Source of the DNA: Acidobacteriota bacterium
GTDB taxonomy: Bacteria > Acidobacteriota > Vicinamibacteria > Vicinamibacterales > UBA8438
Reading direction: 5' to 3'
Length of the DNA: 38,539 bases
NCBI GenBank assembly: GCA_011523845.1
Contig: WTFV01000130.1
Span: 1 to 38,539 of the forward strand
Notes under the pieces: model-generated
What the model was told of the DNA's origin: nothing
What the model saw: the letters and a program-made list of their open reading frames with translations, nothing else
Database searches by the model: none
Shown: positions 1 through 11,149 of the stretch, in pieces
Layout of the letters: every line of letters begins with the position of its first letter
How positions within the stretch are numbered: position 1 is the stretch's first letter
Translations under genes and position numbers: made by a program

Positions 1-1269
<1,269 letters not shown>

Positions 1270-1400
1270 AAAACGTCGGAGCCCGATGCCCGCGAGGGCA
1301 GCCGGGTCCGTTGATTCAGCACGAGAGCCGTGTGGCTCCTGCGTTGTCTCGAATTTGGCGTCGAGGCTGATACTCGACGTGTTTCCACGTCATCGTCCTG

Positions 1401-1417
1401 TTCAGTTTTCAAAGAAC
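1401..1417 (-). promoter_or_regulatory. boxA-like antitermination element in rRNA leader
   Basis: The minus strand reads GTTCTTTGAAAACTGAA, which closely resembles the GTTCTTTGAAAACT leader block upstream of many bacterial 16S genes. It sits about 130 nt upstream of the mature 16S 5' end and about 80 nt downstream of the predicted rRNA promoter. That is the expected place for a Nus-factor antitermination or processing signal. The assignment rests on motif and position only. Confidence 0.65.
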
Positions 1418-1492
1418 CCGAGCACGTTCGGGGTCTTCCCGCTCGCGGGCGCCCGCTTGGCGAGCCGGTGCTCTCAAGCGGACAGAAGAGTG

Positions 1493-1521
1493 ATCCTACA
1501 GATCAGGGTCTCGGGTGTCAA
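1493..1521 (-). promoter_or_regulatory. sigma70-type rRNA promoter
   Basis: On the minus strand a perfect TTGACA -35 box (1521-1516) is followed by exactly 17 nt and a TAGGAT -10 box (1498-1493). It faces the 16S gene with a leader of about 220 nt between them. This is the best promoter match noticed in the window and fits a strongly expressed rRNA operon. No AT-rich UP element is evident upstream. Confidence 0.8.
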
Positions 1522-1868
1522 GGGCCGGCCGGCGGAAATCTCCCGGGTCCCCGGAGACGCGGGCGGAATCGGCAAGGAGCACCGATGGACCGCGAGGACG
1601 GGACGCGGGGACCGGAGCGGGTCGCTTCCCGGCCGACGGTCACGCGCGGGGTCGGATTCGCCGGGCGCCCTGTCTTGTCGGGCCGCCAGGCGGCCGGGAT
1701 CCGCAAGGCGCGCCCTCGACCCGCGCTGAATGGACCGTGGAGGTGGAGGAGCACCTGTGGAACCGGCCCGGCAGGCGTACGTGGCCGGTTCAGGCTTCGG
1801 CCGGAACAGGCGGATGCGACGGGCGCGCCACGCCGTGCCGGCGGCGGCCTGTCGGTCCCGCGTCGGTC
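1522..1868. other. intergenic stretch between tyrS and the rRNA promoter
   Basis: About 350 bp lie between the tyrS stop codon and the rRNA promoter. Open frames cross it on both strands, but they have the arginine/glycine/proline-rich composition of random GC-rich DNA and resemble no protein family I recognise. No convincing terminator with a T-run follows tyrS. I see no gene here. Confidence 0.6.
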
Positions 1869-3098
1869 TCACCCGGGACTCGCGGGCAGGATGCGCAGCG
1901 CACGCCTTCCGACCTGGAGAATGAAGGGCGGATGGTCGGCCGGCACCGTATGGAACCGGTCCCCCACACGCTCGCCGTCGACCCGGACACCGCCCTGTGC
2001 GATGACCCGGGTGGCCGCCGCCCCCGACTTGGCGAAACCCGCGTCGACCATGATCGCGGCGAGGCGCCGGCCGTCTCCGGGCACGGCGACGGTCCGGTCC
2101 TCGACGTCGGTAGGCACCTCCCGGCGCGCGAACCGGCGCTCGAACGCCTCGGCCGCGTCTCTGGCGGCGGCGGCCGAGTGAAAGTCGGTGACGATCCGGC
2201 GTGCGAGATCGACCTTGACCCGCTTGGGATGGGCCTCGCCGGAGGCCACCCGCGCCTTCAGCGCCTCGACCTCCGCGACCGACAGGTCGGTCAGCAGCTC
2301 GTGGTAGCTCCACATCAGCTCGTCGGAAATCGACATGAGCTTGCCGAACATCTCGCCCGGCGGCTCCGTGATCCCGACATAGTTGGAAGCGGACTTCGAC
2401 ATCTTCTCGGCGCCGTCCAGCCCGACCAGCAACGGGATGGTCATGACGACCTGCGGCTCGACGCCCCACGCCGGCATGATGTCGCGGCCGACGTTGAGGT
2501 TGAACAACTGATCGGTGCCCCCGAGCTCCACGTCGGCTCGCAGGTGCACGGAGTCGTAGGCCTGCGCCAGCGGGTACAGGAACTCGTGGATCGCGATCGG
2601 CCGCCCGCGGTCGTACCGCTGCCGAAAGTCGCGGCGCTCCAGCATCTGCGCCACGTTGTAGCGCGCCGCCAGCCGGATCCAGCCCTCGCTGCCGAGGGCG
2701 CGCAGCCAGGCGCTGTTGAAATCGACCACCGTTCTGTCCGGGTCGAGCAGCTTGAACACCTGCTTCTTGTAGGTCTCGGCGTTCTCCTCGATCTGCTCCC
2801 GCGACAGCGGCGGACGCGTCTTCGATCGGCCGGTCGGGTCGCCGATCAGCCCGGTGAAGTCGCCGATGAGAAAGATCACGCGGTGACCGAGATCCTGAAA
2901 GTGCTTCATCTTGCGGAGCAGCACCGTGTGCCCGAGATGCAGGTCGGGCGCGGTCGGATCGAATCCCACCTTCACGGTCAGCGGGTCGCCCGACGCGGCC
3001 GAGCGCTCCAGCCTGGCCCGCAGCTCGGCTTCGCGAACGACGTCGACGCAGCCCTTGGCGAGGTAGGTAATCCGCTCCTCGAGCGTCATCGGGATCAT
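1869..3098 (-). CDS. tyrS: tyrosyl-tRNA synthetase
   Basis: Charges tRNA-Tyr with tyrosine in the cytoplasm. The 409-residue product is a class Ic synthetase. The HIGH-type motif is HLGH at residues 54-57 within a VGFDPTAPDLHLGH block, and KMSKS is at about 232-236. A C-terminal S4 RNA-binding domain lies at about 345-405 (RLAAIMVDAGFAKS...VRVDG). The tyrosine-site block GGTDQLFN is present at about 193-200. Length is close to the usual 400-425. The start is the ATG at 3098; a second in-frame ATG three codons later is equally possible, and neither has a clear Shine-Dalgarno sequence. It follows purN by 52 bp and may be the last gene of the purine run. Confidence 0.96.
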   Translation of the reverse strand: MIPMTLEERITYLAKGCVDVVREAELRARLERSAASGDPLTVKVGFDPTAPDLHLGHTVLLRKMKHFQDLGHRVIFLIGDFTGLIGDPTGRSKTRPPLSREQIEENAETYKKQVFKLLDPDRTVVDFNSAWLRALGSEGWIRLAARYNVAQMLERRDFRQRYDRGRPIAIHEFLYPLAQAYDSVHLRADVELGGTDQLFNLNVGRDIMPAWGVEPQVVMTIPLLVGLDGAEKMSKSASNYVGITEPPGEMFGKLMSISDELMWSYHELLTDLSVAEVEALKARVASGEAHPKRVKVDLARRIVTDFHSAAAARDAAEAFERRFARREVPTDVEDRTVAVPGDGRRLAAIMVDAGFAKSGAAATRVIAQGGVRVDGERVGDRFHTVPADHPPFILQVGRRALRILPASPG

Positions 3099-3150
3099 TG
3101 TACCGAGAACGGGCCTGGCCGCGTCGGACCCGCCGGCGCCGCTTGCCGCG

Positions 3151-3783
3151 TCAGGGCCGTTCCACGAAGCGGCGGCCGTCGATCGTCCATCCCCCGTCCA
3201 GGACCGCCTGGATCGCTTCGGGATAGATGCGGTGCTCCTCGACCAGGATGCGGGCCGCGAGCGAGTCGGCCGTGTCGGTCGGAAGCACGGGAACCACCGC
3301 CTGCCGGACGATGGGACCGTCGTCGAGCTCGGGCGTGACGATGTGGACGGTCGCACCACTCACCCTGACCCCGTGCTCCCACGCCTGCCGCTGGGCGTCG
3401 AGACCGCGAAAGGCGGGCAGCAGCGACGGATGGACGTTGAGGATCGCGTTCGGGAAGGCGGCGACGAAGCGGCTGCCGAGCAGGCGCATGAACCCGGCGA
3501 GACAGACGAGACCGACGTCGCGCCGCTCGAGCTCTCGGGCGATCGCCGCGTCGAACGCGTCCCGCGAATCGTAGTCCTGGTGGCTGAAGGCCACCGTGCC
3601 GATGCCGGCCCGGCGCGCGCGCTCCAGCCCCGGCGCATCCGGCCGGCTGGAAACGACCACCGCGATCTCGGCATCGAGCCGCCGCTCGGCAATCGCGTCG
3701 ATGATCGCCTGCAGGTTGCTGCCGCGGCCCGAGATGAGCACGCCGAGCCTGCGGTTTCCCGGGGCGCGCGTCCGTGTGCTCAT
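3151..3783 (-). CDS. purN: phosphoribosylglycinamide formyltransferase (10-formyl-THF dependent)
   Basis: Third step of purine synthesis: transfers a formyl group from 10-formyltetrahydrofolate to GAR. The 210-residue product begins with the nucleotide loop GVLISGRGSNLQAI. It carries the catalytic Asn-His-Asp set of the family in the blocks ILNVHPSLLPAFRG and SGATVHIV...DDGPIV, and ends with the usual YPEAIQ helix. The ATG at 3783 overlaps the purM stop codon (ATGA). This decides the start over an in-frame ATG three codons upstream. Gene order purM-purN is widespread, and translation of the pair is probably coupled. Confidence 0.96.
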   Translation of the reverse strand: MSTRTRAPGNRRLGVLISGRGSNLQAIIDAIAERRLDAEIAVVVSSRPDAPGLERARRAGIGTVAFSHQDYDSRDAFDAAIARELERRDVGLVCLAGFMRLLGSRFVAAFPNAILNVHPSLLPAFRGLDAQRQAWEHGVRVSGATVHIVTPELDDGPIVRQAVVPVLPTDTADSLAARILVEEHRIYPEAIQAVLDGGWTIDGRRFVERP

Positions 3784-4856
3784 GCCCCGCACGCCGCCTG
3801 CGTGTCGCCGGGGAGATCGACCTTCGCGTATGCGACCCGGGAGCGCCCTGCGCCGGCCTCGGCCACCGCGCCGATCAGCGCCGCGCCGATCTCACCGCAC
3901 ACGATGAGCTTGGAGAGCACGCGGTGGGCATCGTCGCGCCCGCAGATCACGACGAGGCCGACGCCCATGTTGAAGGTGCGGTACATGTCCTCGACCGGCA
4001 CCTCGCCGCGCTCGCGCAGGAAGTCGAAGATCGGCGGCACCGTCCAGCGTTGCGGATCGATGACCGCGGCGCAGCCTTCGGGCAGGACGCGCGGCACGTT
4101 GTCGGTCAGGCCGCCACCCGTGACGTGGGCGATCGCCTTCACGCAGCCGGTCTCGATGACGGGACGGACGGCCGACTGATACGAGCGGTGCGTGCGCAGC
4201 AGCTCCTCGCCGACCGTGCAATCGAGCGCTTCGACGACCGAATCGACCCGCAGTCCCAGCTCGTCGAAGAGAATGCGGCGAGCGAGCGAGTAGCCGTTCG
4301 TGTGCAGACCGCTCGACGGCAGACCGACGAGGACGTCGCCCGGCACGATCGAACGACCGTCGATGATCCGCGCCCGATCGACCAGGCCGACGACGAAACC
4401 CGCCAGATCGTACCGGCCGTCGGCGTAGAAGCCGGGCATCTCGGCGGTCTCGCCGCCGAGCAGCGCGCAACCGTTCTGCCGGCAGCCGGCTGCAATCCCC
4501 TCGATGACCGCGGCGGACACGTCGGGCGACAGGCGTCCGGTAGCGAGATAGTCGAGGAAGAACACCGGGCGCGCCCCCTGCACCAGGATGTCGTTGACGC
4601 AGTGGTTGACGAGATCCACCCCGACCGTCGTATGCACGCCGGCCGCGAACGCCACCGCCAGCTTGGTCCCGACGCCGTCGGCGCTGGCGACCAGCACGGG
4701 GTCGTCCATCCCCGACAGCTCGGGCCGGAACAACCCCCCGAACGCACCGATGTCGCTCAGCACGCCATCGGTGAACGTGCTGCTGGCAAGTCGCTTGACG
4801 CGCTCGACCACTTCCATGCCGGCGTCGATGTCGACCCCCGCCGCCTTGTAGTCCAT
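3780..4856 (-). CDS. purM: phosphoribosylformylglycinamidine cyclo-ligase (AIR synthetase)
   Basis: Closes the imidazole ring of AIR from FGAM with ATP, the fifth step of purine synthesis. The 358-residue product has the full AIRS fold. The phosphate and substrate blocks are DPVLVASADGVGTK (about residues 51-64), GVDLVNHCVNDILVQGA, and GGETAEMPGFY. The C-terminal half carries GLHTNGYSLAR and HVTGGGLTDNVPRVLP. Length is normal (about 345-360). It starts with ATG and overlaps purN by 4 bp. Upstream a 180-bp gap holding a MITE-like element separates it from the rest of the purine operon, so it may have its own promoter or depend on read-through. No promoter is obvious. Confidence 0.97.
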   Translation of the reverse strand: MDYKAAGVDIDAGMEVVERVKRLASSTFTDGVLSDIGAFGGLFRPELSGMDDPVLVASADGVGTKLAVAFAAGVHTTVGVDLVNHCVNDILVQGARPVFFLDYLATGRLSPDVSAAVIEGIAAGCRQNGCALLGGETAEMPGFYADGRYDLAGFVVGLVDRARIIDGRSIVPGDVLVGLPSSGLHTNGYSLARRILFDELGLRVDSVVEALDCTVGEELLRTHRSYQSAVRPVIETGCVKAIAHVTGGGLTDNVPRVLPEGCAAVIDPQRWTVPPIFDFLRERGEVPVEDMYRTFNMGVGLVVICGRDDAHRVLSKLIVCGEIGAALIGAVAEAGAGRSRVAYAKVDLPGDTQAACGA

Positions 4857-4929
4857 GTCTCCGCCGTCGGCCCCGGTCCTGGCTCCGCGTGGTCTGCGCC
4901 CGCGTCATTCTCCGGCGCAGATTCCCAAC

Positions 4930-5039
4930 TAGTGGTCCGTCACGCCCTAATCTTCGGACACGGACATGGTTTTACAGCACGTAATCGTTGACGAATCCCA
5001 GCACCGCGCACCCGAACATTTGGGCGTGACACAGCACTA
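4930..5039. mobile_element. MITE-like element with 26-bp inverted repeats, TA target duplication
   Basis: The arms are 4932-4957 and 5012-5037, facing inward, with 21 of 26 positions complementary. The outer 16 nt read GTGGTCCGTCACGCCC on the left and, reverse-complemented, GTGCTGTGTCACGCCC on the right. The 106-bp body has no credible reading frame. A TA dinucleotide flanks each side (4930-4931, 5038-5039), within CTAG on both sides. TA duplication inside CTAG is the known target preference of IS630/Tc1-mariner elements, so a non-autonomous derivative is the best reading. It sits exactly at the stop codon of the HEAT-repeat gene. The arms could also fold in RNA and act as a terminator or stabiliser. 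Confidence 0.6.
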
Positions 5040-6242
5040 GTACTCCAGCATCCCTATCGCCGTCTCGGCCGCCTTGCGGGTGCGCGGGTCCTGCGACTCG
5101 TCCCAGTAGGTGCTCCGCAACAGCACGAAGAAGCGTTCCTCCGCGAGGTCCTCGTCCAGCATGTCGAAGGCGTCCCGCAACAGGAGGAGCGCCGGCTCCA
5201 GGTCCTCGCGAACGCTGAGCGCGGCCAGCACGCGCGCCGGGTCGCGCAACGCCACCGAGCCGACCGCCAGCGCCAGCGGCGCCCGGGCCGGATCGACGGC
5301 GCCGATACCGTTCGCGATCAGCGCGTCGAGCACACCGGCTTGACCCGCCTCGGCGAGGGCCGCCGCCGCGGTCGCCGCGGCGCGCAACAGGACCTGGTCG
5401 CCTCCCCCGCTCAGCCGCCCGTACTCCAGGGCCTGCCTGACGTAGGACGCCTGTGCGGGGCAATCGATACCAAGCAGGCAGGCCGCCGCCGAGACGATTG
5501 GCTGCAGCGTGCCCGCCGCCTCGTCCTGCGCGACCGCAATCACCCGCAGCGCACGCCGGTCCCCGATCCGCCCGAGGGCCAGCAGCGCATCGTCACGCAA
5601 CGGCCCCGTCTCGGACGCGATTCTGACGAGCGGCTCGACCGCGTAGCCGGCGCCGCGCTCGCCCAGCGCCTCGATGACCGTGGCGCGAAAGAGTCCCTCC
5701 CCGCGATCGATGTCCCGCACGAGCTGCTCGCGCACCGCCGGGTCGGCGTCGTGCGCGGCAAGCGCGCGCAACAGCGCGGGCCGGACGAACTCGGACGTCT
5801 CGCGGTCGAGGGCGGCCAGCAGCCGTGGCCCGAGCGCCGGATCGGGATCGTGCTGCGCCGCCTCGTACGCCGCGGCGCGCACGCGGTCGTTGGGGGCGTC
5901 GAGCGCGTGCCGGAACCACTCGCGCGCGGGCGCGCCGCCGAATCCCGCAAGCAGCACCGCCGCCCGAAACTGCACGTAGCTGTCCTGATGGCCGGTCGCC
6001 GCCTCGACGAGCAGCGGCACCGCCACCGCCGGGTCGAGCCGGCGGATTCGCCGCGAGGCCTCCATCCGCACCGCGTAGTCGAAGTCCCCCAGTTCGGCGA
6101 CGGTCCGGGGGAGATCGGCCGGCGCCTGGGTGAACCCGGCCGCCGCGAGCAGCCCGCAGCAGAGGAGGATCACCAAGCCTGGTCGAGCCCCGCGCCATGG
6201 CGCCGGCACCCGCCCGCTCCGCGGATCGTCATTGCCGGTCAC
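5037..6242 (-). CDS. exported HEAT-repeat protein
   Basis: A 401-residue alpha-solenoid protein of unknown role. After a basic N-terminus, a hydrophobic segment (about residues 22-38, LVILLCCGLLAAAGF) looks like a signal peptide or anchor. The rest consists of HEAT-type helical pairs rich in VPLLVEAA, AAVLLAGFG, VEPLVRIA and DALLALGRIGDRRAL patterns, which usually serve as protein-protein scaffolds. The GTG start at 6242 overlaps the purF stop codon (GTGA); no ATG precedes the conserved part, so this start is favoured. It lies inside the purine operon, but no link to purine synthesis is visible. The TAG stop codon lies in the CTAG target of the adjoining MITE-like element, which leaves the reading frame intact. 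Confidence 0.82.
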   Translation of the reverse strand: MTGNDDPRSGRVPAPWRGARPGLVILLCCGLLAAAGFTQAPADLPRTVAELGDFDYAVRMEASRRIRRLDPAVAVPLLVEAATGHQDSYVQFRAAVLLAGFGGAPAREWFRHALDAPNDRVRAAAYEAAQHDPDPALGPRLLAALDRETSEFVRPALLRALAAHDADPAVREQLVRDIDRGEGLFRATVIEALGERGAGYAVEPLVRIASETGPLRDDALLALGRIGDRRALRVIAVAQDEAAGTLQPIVSAAACLLGIDCPAQASYVRQALEYGRLSGGGDQVLLRAAATAAAALAEAGQAGVLDALIANGIGAVDPARAPLALAVGSVALRDPARVLAALSVREDLEPALLLLRDAFDMLDEDLAEERFFVLLRSTYWDESQDPRTRKAAETAIGMLEY

Positions 6243-7699
6243 GGCTCGCTCGACGCCATCTCCGGAGCCTCGGCCATCTTCAGCACCATCTGCCGGTAGG
6301 CCTCGGTATCGCAGGGCGGATCGACGGGATACGACCGGGTGTAGCACGCGTTGCAGTACCGGTCGTGACGCGGCCCGACGGCCTGGCGCAGCCCCTCGAG
6401 GCTGAGGTAGGCGAGCGTGTCGGCGCCCAGGAAGTCGCGGATGTCGTCGACGCTCTGCCGGGCGGCGATCAGCTCGTCGCGGTGCGGCGTGTCGATGCCG
6501 TAGTAGCACGGCGCGACCGTCGGCGGGCAACTGATGCGCATGTGCACCTCGCGCGCGCCGGCCGCCTTGATCATCGACACGATCTTCTGGCTCGTCGTGC
6601 CCCGCACGATCGAGTCGTCGACCAGCACCACCCGCTTCCCGTCGAGCACGCTCCGCACGGTGTTCAGCTTCACCTTCACCTTGAGCCCGCGTACGGACTG
6701 GTGCGGCTGGATGAACGTGCGGCCCACGTAGTGGTTGCGAATCAGCCCCATCTTCAGCGGGACGCCGGAGCTCTCGGCGTAGCCGATCGCGGCGACGACG
6801 CCCGAGTCGGGAATCGGAACCACCACGTCCGCTTCGACCCCCGCCTCCTGCGCGAGCAGCCGCCCGAGGTTCGTGCGCACCACGTTGACGCTCTGGCCGA
6901 AGACGTCGCTGTCGGGCCGGGCGAAGTAGACGTGCTCGAAGACGCAGTGGGCGGCCGGCGCCGGCGGAAACGGCTTGTAGGAGCGCACGCCGGCGTCGCC
7001 GATCACCAGCACCTCGCCCGGCTCCACCTCCCGCTCGTAGCGGGCCCCGATCAGGTCCATGGCGCAGGTCTCGGAGCAGACCACGTAGGCGTCTCCCAGA
7101 CGGCCGAGGGCGAGCGGCCGGAAGCCGTGCGGATCGCGGACCGCGATCAGGTTCCCCGGGGTCAGCAGGACGAGCGAGAACGCGCCGCTGACCTGCGACA
7201 CCGACTCGACTATGGCGTCCTCCGGCGTGCCGGCGCTCGACTTCGCATACAGGTGCAGGACGACCTCGGTGTCGCTGTTGGTCTGGAAGATCGAGCCCTC
7301 GCCGACCAGTTGCTGCCGCAGCTCGCCGGCGTTGACGAGGTTGCCGTTGTGGCAGAGCGCGATCTGCCCGTGCGAGCAGTCGATGAGGATCGGCTGCGCG
7401 TTGACGATCCGACTGTCGCCGAACGTGGAGTAGCGGACGTGGCCGATCGCCGACGCGCCGGGCAGGGCGGCCAGCATCCGGTCGTTGAACGCGTCGCCGA
7501 CGTAGCCCATCGCCCGCGAGAGCTTCACCGCGCCGTCCCGCGCGACGGCGATGCCGGCGCTCTCCTGACCCCGGTGCTGCAATGCGTACAGCCCGAGGTA
7601 GGTCAGCGACGACGCGTCCTCGTGGCCGTGGATGCCGAAGACGCCGCACTCGTCGTGGAACTTGTCCTCCATCGTCTCAGCCCGCAACGCGTGTGTCAT
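6239..7699 (-). CDS. purF: amidophosphoribosyltransferase
   Basis: Committed step of purine synthesis: makes phosphoribosylamine from PRPP and glutamine. The 486-residue product has an N-terminal Ntn glutaminase domain whose nucleophile is Cys18 (DECGVFGI), so a 17-residue propeptide must be removed. The C-terminal PRTase domain has the PRPP loop [14 protein letters not shown]. The cysteines of CPPTVAPC and the CNAC pair near the end match the Fe-S ligands of the Bacillus-type enzyme, so a [4Fe-4S] form is likely. The ATG at 7699 overlaps the purL stop (ATGA). A later in-frame ATG at 7672 would give a shorter propeptide. Confidence 0.97.
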   Translation of the reverse strand: MTHALRAETMEDKFHDECGVFGIHGHEDASSLTYLGLYALQHRGQESAGIAVARDGAVKLSRAMGYVGDAFNDRMLAALPGASAIGHVRYSTFGDSRIVNAQPILIDCSHGQIALCHNGNLVNAGELRQQLVGEGSIFQTNSDTEVVLHLYAKSSAGTPEDAIVESVSQVSGAFSLVLLTPGNLIAVRDPHGFRPLALGRLGDAYVVCSETCAMDLIGARYEREVEPGEVLVIGDAGVRSYKPFPPAPAAHCVFEHVYFARPDSDVFGQSVNVVRTNLGRLLAQEAGVEADVVVPIPDSGVVAAIGYAESSGVPLKMGLIRNHYVGRTFIQPHQSVRGLKVKVKLNTVRSVLDGKRVVLVDDSIVRGTTSQKIVSMIKAAGAREVHMRISCPPTVAPCYYGIDTPHRDELIAARQSVDDIRDFLGADTLAYLSLEGLRQAVGPRHDRYCNACYTRSYPVDPPCDTEAYRQMVLKMAEAPEMASSEP

Positions 7700-9921
7700 G
7701 CGGCCGGCGCCTCGAAGTACCGGGAGAGCCCGCTCGCCCAGCGCCGCTCGGCCTCCGCGAGCGCCACGTCGACGACCGGCGCGCCGTCGAGCCGGAACCG
7801 CAGGCGCTCGCCACCGGTTCGGCCCAGCACCTGCGCCGGCACGCCCGTCGACGCGGCCCGGGCCAGCACCGCGTCCGCGTCCGTCTCCCGGACCGACACG
7901 ACGATCTGCGAGGCCGCCTCGCCGTGCAGCGCGGCCGTCGCGCCGCCCGCCTGCGTACCGCCGGGCACCCGCACGTCCAAGCCTATCCCGCCGCTCTCGA
8001 ACGCGCACTCGGCCAGCGCCACGGCCAGGCCGCCCTCCGAACAGTCGTGGGCGGAACGCAGGCGCCCGGCCGCTGCGAGATCCGCCGCCAACTGCTGCAG
8101 CCGGCGCTCCGCGCCCAGGTCCAGCGCGGGCGGCACGCCGCGGACGACCCCATGCATCACCTTCAGGTACTCGCTGCCGCCGATCGTGCCGCCCGGGGCC
8201 CCGAGCAGCACGATCGCCGCCCCGGCCTCGCGGAACGTGCGGCCGACGACCCGCCCGGCGTCCTCTATTATGCCCACCACGCCGAGCACCGGGGTCGGCA
8301 GTATCGCCTGGCCGTCCGTCTCGTTGTAGAGACTGACGTTGCCGCCGGTGACGGGGATGTCGAGGGCGCGGCACGCGTCGCCGATCCCGGCCACCGCGCG
8401 GGCGAACTGCCACATGATCTCGGGCCGCTCCGGGTTGCCGAAGTTCAGGCAGTTGGTGGCCCCGATCGGCCGTCCCCCGGCGCAGGCGACGTTGCGGGCC
8501 GACTCGGCCACGGCCAGCATCGCCCCGCGGTACGGATCGAGCCAGCAGTACCGCCCGTTGCCGTCGACCGAGAACGCAAGCGCCCGGCGCGTCCCCTTGA
8601 CGCGCACCACCCCGGCCCCGGCCCCGGCGGGCGCGATGGTGTTGGTCCGCACCATGTGGTCGTACTGGCGATAGATCCAGCGCTTGCTCGCGATGCCGGG
8701 CGAGCCGACGAGCCGCAGGAAGACCTCGGACGGCGAACCGGACGGCGCCAGCGCCGACGGATCGAGCGTCTGCCGCGCGGCCAGGTCCGCCGGCTCCCGG
8801 TACGGACGGTCGTAGAGCGGCGCCTCGTCGGCCAGCGGCCGGTTCGGGATCTCCGCCACCGTCCTGCCGCCGTCGCGGACGCGCAGCAGGCCGTCGCCGG
8901 TCACCTCGCCGATCCGCACCGCGTGCAGGTCCCACTTCGCGAACACCCGGTCGACCTCCGCCTCGCGGCCCCGCCGCACGATGAACAGCATCCGCTCCTG
9001 CGACTCGGACAGCATGATCTCGTACGGCGTCATGCCCGACTCGCGCTGCGGCACGCGGGCGACGTCGATGTCGATGCCGGCCCCGCCGCGGGCGCCCATC
9101 TCGCACGACGAGCAGGTCAGCCCGGCCGCTCCCATGTCCTGCAGCCCGACCAGCGCGCCGGTCCGGAGGACCTCCAGGCAGGCCTCGAGCAGCAGCTTCT
9201 CCAGGAACGGATCGCCGACCTGCACGTTGGGACGCTTCTCGGCCGACGCGTCGTCGAACTCGGCCGACGCCATCGTCGCGCCGTGGATGCCGTCGCGACC
9301 CGTGCTGGCGCCCACGTAGTAGACGGCGTTGCCCGTCCCTTCCGCGCGGCCCCGGATGACGCCCTCCACCGGCGCGATGCCCAGACAGAAGACGTTGACG
9401 AGGGGGTTGCCGGCATAGGTCTCGTCGAAGGCGACCTCCCCGCCGACGGTCGGAATCCCGATGCTGTTGCCGTAGCCGGCAATCCCGGCCACCACGCCGT
9501 CGACCAGCCGCCGGGTCGCAGGCGACTCCGGCGATCCGAATCGCAGCGAGTCGAGCAGGGCGATGGGCCGGGCGCCCATCGTGAAGATGTCGCGGATGAT
9601 GCCGCCCACCCCGGTCGCGGCGCCCTGGTAGGGCTCGATGAAGGACGGGTGGTTGTGCGATTCGATCTTGAACACGGCGGCCAGGCCGTCGCCGATGTCG
9701 AGGACGCCGGCGTTCTCGCCCGGTCCCTGCAGCACGCGCGCGCCCGCGGTCGGCAGGTTCCGCAGGTGGATGCGCGAGCTCTTGTAGCTGCAGTGCTCGG
9801 ACCACATCACCGAGAAGATGCCCAGCTCCAGCAGGTTGGGGTGGCGTCCGAGGATCGCGACGATGCGCTCGTACTCCGCCGCGGTCAGGCCGTGCGCGGC
9901 GATGGTGGCCGGATCGGTCAC
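7696..9921 (-). CDS. purL: phosphoribosylformylglycinamidine synthase, large subunit
   Basis: ATP-dependent amidation of FGAR to FGAM, using ammonia delivered by PurQ with PurS as bridge. The 741-residue product is the small-type PurL. Visible blocks are [13 protein letters not shown] near residue 40, KIESHNHPS at about 83-91 (substrate His), [31 protein letters not shown], and the C-terminal [15 protein letters not shown]. Length matches the B. subtilis-type subunit (about 740), in keeping with separate purS and purQ genes here. The start is GTG at 9921, overlapping the stop of the upstream small membrane gene (GTGA). Confidence 0.97.
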   Translation of the reverse strand: MTDPATIAAHGLTAAEYERIVAILGRHPNLLELGIFSVMWSEHCSYKSSRIHLRNLPTAGARVLQGPGENAGVLDIGDGLAAVFKIESHNHPSFIEPYQGAATGVGGIIRDIFTMGARPIALLDSLRFGSPESPATRRLVDGVVAGIAGYGNSIGIPTVGGEVAFDETYAGNPLVNVFCLGIAPVEGVIRGRAEGTGNAVYYVGASTGRDGIHGATMASAEFDDASAEKRPNVQVGDPFLEKLLLEACLEVLRTGALVGLQDMGAAGLTCSSCEMGARGGAGIDIDVARVPQRESGMTPYEIMLSESQERMLFIVRRGREAEVDRVFAKWDLHAVRIGEVTGDGLLRVRDGGRTVAEIPNRPLADEAPLYDRPYREPADLAARQTLDPSALAPSGSPSEVFLRLVGSPGIASKRWIYRQYDHMVRTNTIAPAGAGAGVVRVKGTRRALAFSVDGNGRYCWLDPYRGAMLAVAESARNVACAGGRPIGATNCLNFGNPERPEIMWQFARAVAGIGDACRALDIPVTGGNVSLYNETDGQAILPTPVLGVVGIIEDAGRVVGRTFREAGAAIVLLGAPGGTIGGSEYLKVMHGVVRGVPPALDLGAERRLQQLAADLAAAGRLRSAHDCSEGGLAVALAECAFESGGIGLDVRVPGGTQAGGATAALHGEAASQIVVSVRETDADAVLARAASTGVPAQVLGRTGGERLRFRLDGAPVVDVALAEAERRWASGLSRYFEAPAA

Positions 9922-10120
9922 GAGCGGGCTCCGGCGAGCAGCACGATTCCGAAGGTCCCCATCACGACGCCCGCCAGCGCCAGCACCCCCGCCACGATGA
10001 GGCCCCCCGGCGGCGGCAGCGGCACGGCGCCGGCGCCGAACAGGGCCGCCACGGCGAGCATCAGCAACCCGATGCCGACGAAGATCCGCCCGAGACGCCG
10101 CCGCGTGTCCGGAGCTGCCA

Positions 10121-10121
<1 letters not shown>
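9918..10121 (-). CDS. small two-helix membrane protein inside the purine operon
   Basis: A 67-residue protein with a basic N-terminus ([10 protein letters not shown]) and two hydrophobic helices (about residues 13-33 and 39-62) joined by a short PLPPPGG turn. I recognise no family. Its ATG shares one base with the purQ stop codon (TGATG) and its own stop overlaps the purL GTG (GTGA). It is therefore tightly built into the operon and is probably expressed. A role in keeping or locating the PurL-PurQ-PurS complex at the membrane is only a guess; a general small membrane protein is as likely. Confidence 0.7.
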
Positions 10122-10837
<716 letters not shown>

Positions 10838-10909
10838 CCCGACCGCTACCTTTCCCCTGCCCTGCCTCTCTATACGTTCCCGCCCGGGCTCGAGCCCGCC
10901 TGCCGGCCG

Positions 10910-11149
10910 CTACCCGACCTCCACGCGATAGCTCTCGATCACCGGGTTCGACAGCAGCCGGTCGGCCATCTCGCGGGCGAGCGAGCGCGCCTGGTCCACG
11001 CTCGCCGCGTCGATGTCGAGCTCGAAGTACTTGCCCTGCCGCACCTCGCGGACCGCATCGTACCCGAGGGCGTGCAGGGCGCCGGTGATGGTCTTGCCCT
11101 GCGGATCCAGTATCGAGGGCTTCAGCGCGACGTAGACCTTCGCCTTCAC
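10910..11149 (-). CDS. purS: phosphoribosylformylglycinamidine synthase subunit PurS
   Basis: A small 79-residue protein that bridges PurL and PurQ and channels ammonia. The sequence KVYVALKPSILDPQGKTITGALHALGY is typical of the family's first strand and helix, followed by VREVRQGKYFELDI and the last block NPVIESYRVEV. The start is GTG at 11149, overlapping the purB stop (GTGA). Confidence 0.95.
   Translation of the reverse strand: MKAKVYVALKPSILDPQGKTITGALHALGYDAVREVRQGKYFELDIDAASVDQARSLAREMADRLLSNPVIESYRVEVG

Noticed and set aside
1515..3338. 607-residue open frame on the plus strand across tyrS
   Set aside because: It is the antisense of tyrS and purN. Its Arg/Gly/His-rich composition is typical of GC-rich shadow frames and no domain is recognisable.
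6239..9805. 1188-residue minus-strand fusion of purL shadow and purF
   Set aside because: The upstream part is the purL region read in the wrong frame; purF begins at 7699 with an ATGA overlap.
10886..10897. Palindrome GGGCTCGAGCCC between purS and purQ as a terminator
   Set aside because: It is only 12 bp with no loop and no T-run, inside an operon that should be continuous.
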